Below, piece after piece: positions 14,986 through 20,378 of a stretch of 20,378 bases of DNA (within the stretch, counting starts at the first letter, position 1; each line of letters starts with the position of its first letter). Source of the DNA: CAYYOS01 sp964473355 (GTDB lineage Bacteria > Pseudomonadota > Gammaproteobacteria > Burkholderiales > REEB80). The translations under genes and the position numbers were made by a program. The stretch is taken from positions 1-20,378 of the forward strand of contig CAYYOS010000030.1 of NCBI GenBank assembly GCA_964473355.1, read 5' to 3'. A model generated the notes under the pieces. The model was not told the DNA's origin. It made no database searches and saw nothing but the letters and a program-made list of their open reading frames with translations.

Positions 14986-16368
14986 ATGAGAACTAAAAAA
15001 TTACTTGGCATTTTGGCTCTGGCTGGTCTGGCTACGCCCGGCGTGGCCTTGGCTACCAACGGTTATTTCGCGCATGGCTACGGTATGAAAGCTAAGGGTA
15101 TGGGCGGCGCCTCGATCGCCATGACGCATGATACGTTTGGTGGCGCCAACAATCCCGCCAGCATGGTCTGGGTTGGTGATCGTTTTGATATCGGCATTGA
15201 TTGGTTCCGTCCGGAACGCAGTGCGTCTCGCACGGGGAGTAGCGCAGTAGGCTTAGTTCCGCCATCTTTTGCACCATTTTTTGCTGGGTCCAGCCTAAAT
15301 TATTCGGAAGACAGCAGCAGCAAAAATTTCTTTATCCCAGAATTGGGGTATAACAAAATGATTAATCCTAATTTGTCTCTGGGTGTAACCGTATACGGCA
15401 ACGGAGGCATGAACACTGATTTTCAAGACAACAGCGCGATTGCCGCGGGCAATTGCCCAACGCCTACCGGCCCCAGCACCACGGGGAATAATCCTCTATG
15501 CGGGCAAGGTAAGCTGGGCGTGAACTTAGAGCAACTGGTTATCGCACCAACCGTAGCATTTAAATTTCACCCGAAACATTCTATCGGTATCTCCCCGTTG
15601 CTAGCCTATCAACGTTTTTCCGCGGATGGTTTGCAAGCATTCGGTGGAATCTCTCAAGACCCGAGTAAATTGACCAATACTGGCCACGATAAAGCCGCAG
15701 GCTGGGGCGTGAGAGTGGGCTGGTTAGGACAAATTCTGCCTAACCTGACTATAGGCGCCAGCTATTCCAGCAAAATAAAAATGGAAGAATTTGACCAATA
15801 TAAAGGGTTGTTTGCTGAAGGTGGCGGATTCGACATTCCAGAAAATTACGGTGTGGGCTTGGCATTTAAACCCATGCCCAGCTTAACGCTGGCCTTGGAC
15901 TATATGCGCATAAACTACGGCGGGGTAAAGGCTATCGCCAACTCCAGCACGGTTCTCGGTTGCTCACCTCAAGCTGGTCCCGGGGGCAGCGGCTTGGGCG
16001 ACGGTTGCTTAGGCGGTAACAATGGTATTGGTTTTGGATGGCAGGACATAGACGTATGGAAGGCAGGGGTGCAATGGCAGTTAAATAACAAGTGGACTTT
16101 GCGCGCCGGATATAACCATGGCGATAGCCCAATCGGCTCCAACGACGTCACTTTTAACGTCTTGGCGCCGGGTGTGGTACAAGATCATTACACGCTAGGC
16201 GTCACCTACCATATCAACCCTCAGTCAGAGCTAACCGTGTCCTATATGCATGCGGCTGAAGAGTCCGTTAGTGGCGCCCCCAATTCCGTCTATTTCCCGA
16301 CAGGCGGAACGGAGACCATTAAGATGTTCCAGAATTCTTTGGGCGTTGCTTACAGTATGAAGTTTTAA
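14986..16368 (+). CDS. FadL/OmpP1-family outer-membrane channel
   Basis: 460 residues with a signal peptide (MRTKKLLGILALAGLATPGVALA, cut before TNGYF). The mature N-terminus matches the OmpP1/FadL/TodX pattern: TNGYFAHGYGMKAKGMGGAS followed by NNPASM. The rest shows alternating beta-strands, Gly- and Ser-rich loops and a C-terminal aromatic ending (SMKF) expected of a 14-stranded barrel. FadL channels admit hydrophobic compounds across the outer membrane by lateral diffusion. A Cys pair (NCPTPT and PLCGQG) and a second one near residues 326-340 lie in presumed external loops. Coming straight after the sHdr/lip block, it could import a hydrophobic or organic sulfur compound; that is inference. 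A strong terminator follows. Confidence 0.85.
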   Translation: MRTKKLLGILALAGLATPGVALATNGYFAHGYGMKAKGMGGASIAMTHDTFGGANNPASMVWVGDRFDIGIDWFRPERSASRTGSSAVGLVPPSFAPFFAGSSLNYSEDSSSKNFFIPELGYNKMINPNLSLGVTVYGNGGMNTDFQDNSAIAAGNCPTPTGPSTTGNNPLCGQGKLGVNLEQLVIAPTVAFKFHPKHSIGISPLLAYQRFSADGLQAFGGISQDPSKLTNTGHDKAAGWGVRVGWLGQILPNLTIGASYSSKIKMEEFDQYKGLFAEGGGFDIPENYGVGLAFKPMPSLTLALDYMRINYGGVKAIANSSTVLGCSPQAGPGGSGLGDGCLGGNNGIGFGWQDIDVWKAGVQWQLNNKWTLRAGYNHGDSPIGSNDVTFNVLAPGVVQDHYTLGVTYHINPQSELTVSYMHAAEESVSGAPNSVYFPTGGTETIKMFQNSLGVAYSMKF

Positions 16369-16389
16369 TAACCGGGATTAGTTACATTT

Positions 16390-16426
16390 AAAAAGGCTGA
16401 AAGTTCGCTTTCAGCCTTTTTCTTTT
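16390..16426 (+). terminator. Intrinsic terminator with UUCG loop
   Basis: A perfect 14-bp stem, AAAAAGGCTGAAAG (16390-16403) with CTTTCAGCCTTTTT (16408-16421), closes on the stable tetraloop TTCG and runs into a T-rich tail (to 16426). It lies 21 bases after the fadL-like stop and only about 16 bases before the next start codon. Confidence 0.93.
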
Positions 16427-16441
16427 ATTAAGGAGAGCGGT

Positions 16442-17329
16442 ATGAGGAGATCGTTATTATGTGTTTTTTTCTTGTTGTTAACGTCGCACGCGTTTGCTAT
16501 TAGCCCCTATGTGTCTGCTGAAAAGGTTGCCCCTGGGGATGTGAAATCCGTAATGGCGCTAGTTGAAAAAAAATTACAAGGTGAAGGTTTTACCGTCATC
16601 GGTCGCCATCTACCTCCTGGCCTTAGTCAATATGGGACGGTGATTGCAACGGATAAAGGCATGCTTGACACGATTCGCGCGATCGGAGGGGCAACTATAG
16701 TAGGCGCGGCGATTCGCGTGGGCGTAAAGGCCGATGGTTCGGTTTCTTATATGAATCCGGAGTATTGGTATCGCGCCTATTTCCGTAATCAGTACGGCCA
16801 GGCGGAGCCCGCCGTTAAAGCGGTACGAGAAAAGTTGGGTAAGGCCTTGGGTGAAGGCAAAGGTTTTGGCGGCGATGAAGCACCGGCGAATTTAGCCAAT
16901 TATCGGTACATGATCGGTATGGAACGTTTTGATTCGGATAAAAACGAATTGCGAGCTCACGACAGTTTCGAATCTGCGGTGCGCACAGTGCAAGACAATT
17001 TGGCCAAGGGCGTAAACCGTACCGCCAAAGTCTATGAGATTATTATGCCGGACAAAAAACTCGCGGTGTTTGGCGTGGCCTTAAACGATCCTAAAACAGG
17101 TGAAGGCTGGTGGGTGAAAAAAATTGGCCCGGATCATATCGCCGCCATGCCCTATGAAATTTATGTAGTGAACAACAAAGCCAACGCACTCTATGCGAGA
17201 TATCGCACGGCGCTGGCGTGGCCGTCTTTGAGCATGGGTACGTTCATGGGCATCGTGGACATGCCGGACGAAGTGCTGGAAACCTTGACGACGGTTGCGG
17301 GCGGGACGGTAGAGAAGTCCAGTTTTTAA
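16442..17329 (+). CDS. Secreted protein of unknown function, weakly DUF302-like
   Basis: 295 residues with a clear signal peptide (about residues 1-19, SHAFA cut before ISPY) and AAGGAGAG ahead of the ATG, so periplasmic. After cleavage it has no cysteine and no membrane helix. The first half (VKSVMALVEKKLQGEGFTVIGRH) recalls the DUF302 lipid/hydrophobe-binding fold, but I am not sure of this. The second half carries YEIIMPDKKLAVFGVALND and KIGPDHIAAMPYEIYVVNN, with a repeated alpha/beta flavour suggesting two related domains. It lies behind the FadL-like gene, separated by a terminator, and may be a periplasmic partner of that channel (inference). Confidence 0.75.
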   Translation: MRRSLLCVFFLLLTSHAFAISPYVSAEKVAPGDVKSVMALVEKKLQGEGFTVIGRHLPPGLSQYGTVIATDKGMLDTIRAIGGATIVGAAIRVGVKADGSVSYMNPEYWYRAYFRNQYGQAEPAVKAVREKLGKALGEGKGFGGDEAPANLANYRYMIGMERFDSDKNELRAHDSFESAVRTVQDNLAKGVNRTAKVYEIIMPDKKLAVFGVALNDPKTGEGWWVKKIGPDHIAAMPYEIYVVNNKANALYARYRTALAWPSLSMGTFMGIVDMPDEVLETLTTVAGGTVEKSSF

Positions 17330-17348
17330 TTTATAACTTTGGCAATAC

Positions 17349-17374
17349 GCCCGCCCTATCAGGGCGGGCTTCTT
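17349..17374 (+). terminator. Intrinsic terminator between convergent genes
   Basis: GCCCGCCCT (17349-17357) and AGGGCGGGC (17361-17369) form a perfect 9-bp GC-rich stem with a 3-base loop, followed by TTCTT. It sits between the + strand secreted-protein gene and the - strand catalase pseudogene; the T-run favours function for the + strand gene. Confidence 0.75.
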
Positions 17375-17385
17375 AACTAAAACAA

Positions 17386-19526
17386 TCAAGCGGGTACGGT
17401 GGGCATCTGCTCACGTTCCCAATGACGATGCTGAGCAATCGCAACAATAAATGCGTCGGCGATTTTTTGCGCCTTAGGGTCCTCATTTAATACCAAACCC
17501 GCATCGACATCATCCGGATTTTTCACGGCATTGATATGGGACGCCCTTATGAGTTCGACGCCAGCGCCATTCGCGGCAATGGCTTTGCAATGCTTATAAG
17601 CTTCGTTGATAAAGTGTATCGCATCTGCTTCGCCTTTCAGCGCAGCCACACTTTTTTCGCCGCCGGGGACATACACCGCATCAAAAAGCACCGAGGCAGT
17701 AGTAAGAAAACTGAAATCAATTTTCAACTCGGTTTTCGTCTCACCACCCCCCGTAGTTTTTAAGTAACCCAAATGTGGCGCCACAACTTTTACGACCGCA
17801 CCCGCGCTAGTCAACGCTTTTTTCATGGCATTGACCGCCGTAAGATCTACGCCATCCGCGGCCAAAAAAGCAATCTTGCGAGTTTGAATATTATCCTTAG
17901 GCGTGTTCGCCATACTTAGCGGTGCGGAGCTTTTTAAGGACGAGACTACTCGTTTTGGCTGGAAATCCTTAGGGTTACCATCCGCGGGAATGCTCATATT
18001 CATAGGTTGTTCCGGTTTAGCGGGGACCTTTAAACCCAACCCCTTTGCAACCGCTTCAGCTAAAGACTTATCAACTTGGGATATAAGCCCAAGCATGCGC
18101 TCTTGAATAGCCGGAACCTCTACCTTTCCGAGCTCAAACCTAAATGCGTTGATGATATGCATTTTTTCCGGTTCCGATTGGCTGTTGTAGAACAGCGTTG
18201 CCTGGCTAAAGTGGTCAAAAAAGCTCGGCGAACGGCCACGAATTTTCGCTGCATCGATTTTTTCATTAAAGCTCACAAACCCACCTTCGCTGGCCATCGC
18301 TTGGAAAGGGCAACCGCCGCCTAAAGAATTGGGATTGTAGCTAACACGGCCGCGGTTAATGGCTTGCCGCATATGGCCATCGCGTTGGTTGTTGTGCAGG
18401 GGTGCGATAGGGCGGTTGATCGGAATTTCGTGGAAATTAGGTCCGCCCAAGCGAATCAACTGCGTATCGGTGTAGGAGAAGAGCCGCCCTTGTAATAACG
18501 GGTCATTGGTAAAATCGATACCGGAGACGATGTGGCCGGGATGAAAGGCGATTTGCTCGGTTTCCGCAAAGAAATTATCGGGATTACGATTTAATGTGAG
18601 TTTGCCGATGCGGCGAACCGGCACAAGCTCTTCGGGAATTATTTTGGTAGGATCGAGTAAGTCAAATTCGAACTTGTGCTCGTCTTGCTCCGGCACAATT
18701 TGCACGCCGAACTCCCATTCCGGGAAGGCGCCGCTATCGATTGCTTCCCATAAATCACGGCGGTGGAAATCCGCGTCCTTACCCGAAATTCGCTGTGCTT
18801 CATCCCAAGCCACGGAGTGTACCCCTAACAGCGGCTTCCAATGGAATTTTACAAAACTTGCGCGACCTTTTTCATTGATAAACCTAAATGTGTGCACACC
18901 AAAACCTTCCATCATGCGAAAGCTGCGGGGTAGTGCCCGATCTGATAGATGCCACATAATCATGTGCATTGATTCAGGCATTAAAGAAATAAAGTCCCAG
19001 AACGTGTCATGCGCCGATGCGGCTTGAGGAATTTCGTTGTGGGGCTCGGGTTTTACTGAATAAAAAATACCGGAATATTATTTCCAACGAGATCGAAATT
19101 ACCTTCCTCGGTGTAAAATTTAACCGCAAAACCACGTACATCACGCGCTAGATCGGTGGAGCCGCGTGAGCCTGCTACCGTGGAAAAGCGCACAAACACG
19201 GGTGTTTGGCGAGCTGGGTCCTGTAAGAATTTAGCTTTAGTAAATTGCGCCATCGATTCATAAACCTGGAACACGCCATGAGCGCCGGCGCCACGCGCAT
19301 GCACAATCCGCTCCGGAATACGTTCGTGATCAAAATGTGTGATTTTTTCGCGAAAGTGGAAGTCTTCCAGTAAAGTTGGGCCACGCTCACCGGCTTTTAA
19401 AGAATTTTGATCGTCATTAATTCGCAGGCCCTGATTAGTGGTGAGGAAATCATCGGCGCATTCCTCTGTGTTAATTGCTAAGTCGTCGTTCTTCTTGTTG
19501 GTATCTTTTGGCTTTGCTTTAGGCAT
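17386..19526 (-). pseudogene. katE: Large-subunit catalase (HPII/KatE type), frameshifted by deletion
   Basis: Two - strand frames together encode a clade 2 catalase. The first (19526-19053, 157 residues, GGAG ribosome binding site) holds the distal His of IVHARG (H76) and the Asn of GNNIPVFFIQ, then stops at a TAA. The second frame resumes at VKPEPHNE (about 19051) and runs to 17386. It includes the heme-side segment FHPGHI and SYTDTQ, whose His and Tyr correspond to the crosslinked pair of E. coli HPII, and the C-terminal flavodoxin-like domain (RKIAFLAADGVDL onward). Compared with E. coli KatE the segment DAHKFPDFVHA is missing, giving an inferred loss of about 34 bp and a frameshift. No full-length catalase can be made; the start MPESMHM at 18981 would lack the distal half of the active site. 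Confidence 0.92.
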
Positions 19527-19652
19527 GATTGCTCCAGTGTTTGGTTTTTGATGGGCACTTAATAGTGCGACACTCAGACGTTATTTCAGCTAATAGTCAA
19601 ACCGGCGCATGTTTCCGCCTTTGAAAACTTCCGAGGAAAAATTTAGACTAAA
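19527..19652. other. Spacer upstream of katE pseudogene
   Basis: 126 bases between the end of the fibronectin-domain gene and the katE start, both on the - strand. It should have held the katE promoter. A TTGACT on the - strand (about 19600) has no matching -10 at normal spacing, and I see no convincing terminator. Confidence 0.4.
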
Positions 19653-20378
19653 TCAAGATGTAGTAGTTGCAGTCACGAGTGGGCTCCACCCACTCCGATT
19701 CCCCGCCCGATCAATGGCCCTCACCCGATACCCATAACTGGTCTGGGATAAGAGCATCCGATCGGTATAACTCGTATTCCCTAAGAAGAAGAAAGCACAC
19801 ACGCTACTAGGTCCACTCGTACAGCGCGCTAATTCATAACTTAAGGGGCCACTCGTATCACTGGCAGGATTCCAAGCTAAGGCAATCTGACTGCTACTTA
19901 ATACGGTGGCCGTTAACCCCCCGGGAATCGAAGGCGGGGTGGTATCGGCGCCCGCGGTGACCGTGACCGTCAGGTGATTGGAATTAGCCGTGGCGCCTAG
20001 GTTATCGATCGCGCTTGCCCGAAAGACATAATTACCCGCTAATAGCCCTCCATGGGTATAGCTATAAGGGGCAGCGGTATCACTGCCAATTAAGGTATTG
20101 CCCAGATAAAATTCCACTTGAGTGATACTGCCATCATCTTGGGCGTCCGCCATTAAGGTCACACTGCCAGGGGGGCTTAAGGTCGTACTATTGGCCGTAA
20201 GACTCACCTTAGGCGGGGGATTAGCGGGGGCGGCCTGGGTGGTGGCACCCACCGGACTAGAATACGCACCACTCACCCCAAAAAAATCTATCCCCTTCAC
20301 CCGATAGGTGTAGGTCGAAACCGGCAATAAGCCCGAATCGGTAAAGCTTGTGCCACTTACGTAGAACACCGTACACAA
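19653..20378 (-). CDS. Secreted fibronectin type III/Ig-like repeat protein (N-terminal part missing)
   Basis: The frame is open at the window edge (20378) and ends at a TGA at 19653, so only the last 241 residues are seen. Domain order in the visible part: end of a fibronectin type III domain (about 1-50, with YTYRVKGIDFFG), an Ig-like domain (about 55-143, VTLMADAQDDGSITQVEFYLG and NYVFRASAIDN), and a second fibronectin type III domain (about 147-241, PGGLTATVLSSSQIALAWNPA, YGYRVRAIDRAGNRS). The two fibronectin units share the pattern C-x-F-x3-G-x-(S/T)-(Y/F)-T-D before their last strands. Such modules occur in extracellular polysaccharidases and adhesins. No anchor is visible at the C-terminus, and the catalytic or targeting part would lie outside the window. 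Confidence 0.85.
   Translation of the reverse strand: MCTVFYVSGTSFTDSGLLPVSTYTYRVKGIDFFGVSGAYSSPVGATTQAAPANPPPKVSLTANSTTLSPPGSVTLMADAQDDGSITQVEFYLGNTLIGSDTAAPYSYTHGGLLAGNYVFRASAIDNLGATANSNHLTVTVTAGADTTPPSIPGGLTATVLSSSQIALAWNPASDTSGPLSYELARCTSGPSSVCAFFFLGNTSYTDRMLLSQTSYGYRVRAIDRAGNRSGWSPLVTATTTS

Noticed and set aside
19040..19060. Programmed frameshift in katE
   Set aside because: About eleven conserved residues are missing at the junction, which frameshifting cannot restore.

Overview
The window reads as chromosomal DNA of a chemolithotrophic sulfur-oxidising proteobacterium, most likely gammaproteobacterial by protein style; I cannot name a genus from sequence alone. The main content is a cytoplasmic sulfur-oxidising heterodisulfide reductase-like (sHdr) locus with its lipoate-binding proteins and a dedicated lipoate-assembly set. 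It is split by an unrelated insert and followed by envelope genes and decayed genes.

Region 1 (1-5561, + strand): a tight operon shdrC1(partial)-B1-A-hyp-C2-B2, with TAATG or short overlaps at most junctions. It encodes the Fe-S and FAD subunits of the complex thought to oxidise protein-bound sulfane sulfur to sulfite in the cytoplasm.

Region 2 (5562-8982): an accessory island whose genes all lie on the - strand. It holds a gene broken by an in-frame TGA, a 23/24-bp tandem repeat, a DUF4160/DUF2442 toxin-antitoxin-like pair, a DUF1028 protein, and a GC-rich overlapping pair: a degenerate receiver-domain protein and an exported DsrE-like protein. The island separates shdrB2 from lbpA1, genes that are normally close together.

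Region 3 (8983-14865, + strand): lbpA1-dsrE3-lbpA2-lipS1-slpl(AB)-lipT-lipS2. The two lipoate-binding proteins carry the substrate during oxidation and DsrE3 delivers sulfur. sLpl(AB) loads the acyl group on the LbpA lysine, LipS1 and LipS2 insert the two sulfur atoms, and LipT is a flavoprotein of the same pathway.

Region 4 (14866-17380, + strand): a FadL/OmpP1-type outer-membrane channel with its own promoter and a strong UUCG-loop terminator, then a secreted protein of unknown function. Their position suggests, but does not prove, a role in importing a hydrophobic or organic sulfur substrate.

Region 5 (17386-20378, - strand): a large-subunit clade 2 catalase (katE) broken by an inferred deletion of about 34 bp, and the C-terminal part of a secreted fibronectin type III/Ig-like protein that runs off the window. 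I found no tRNA, rRNA, CRISPR array or intact transposase.
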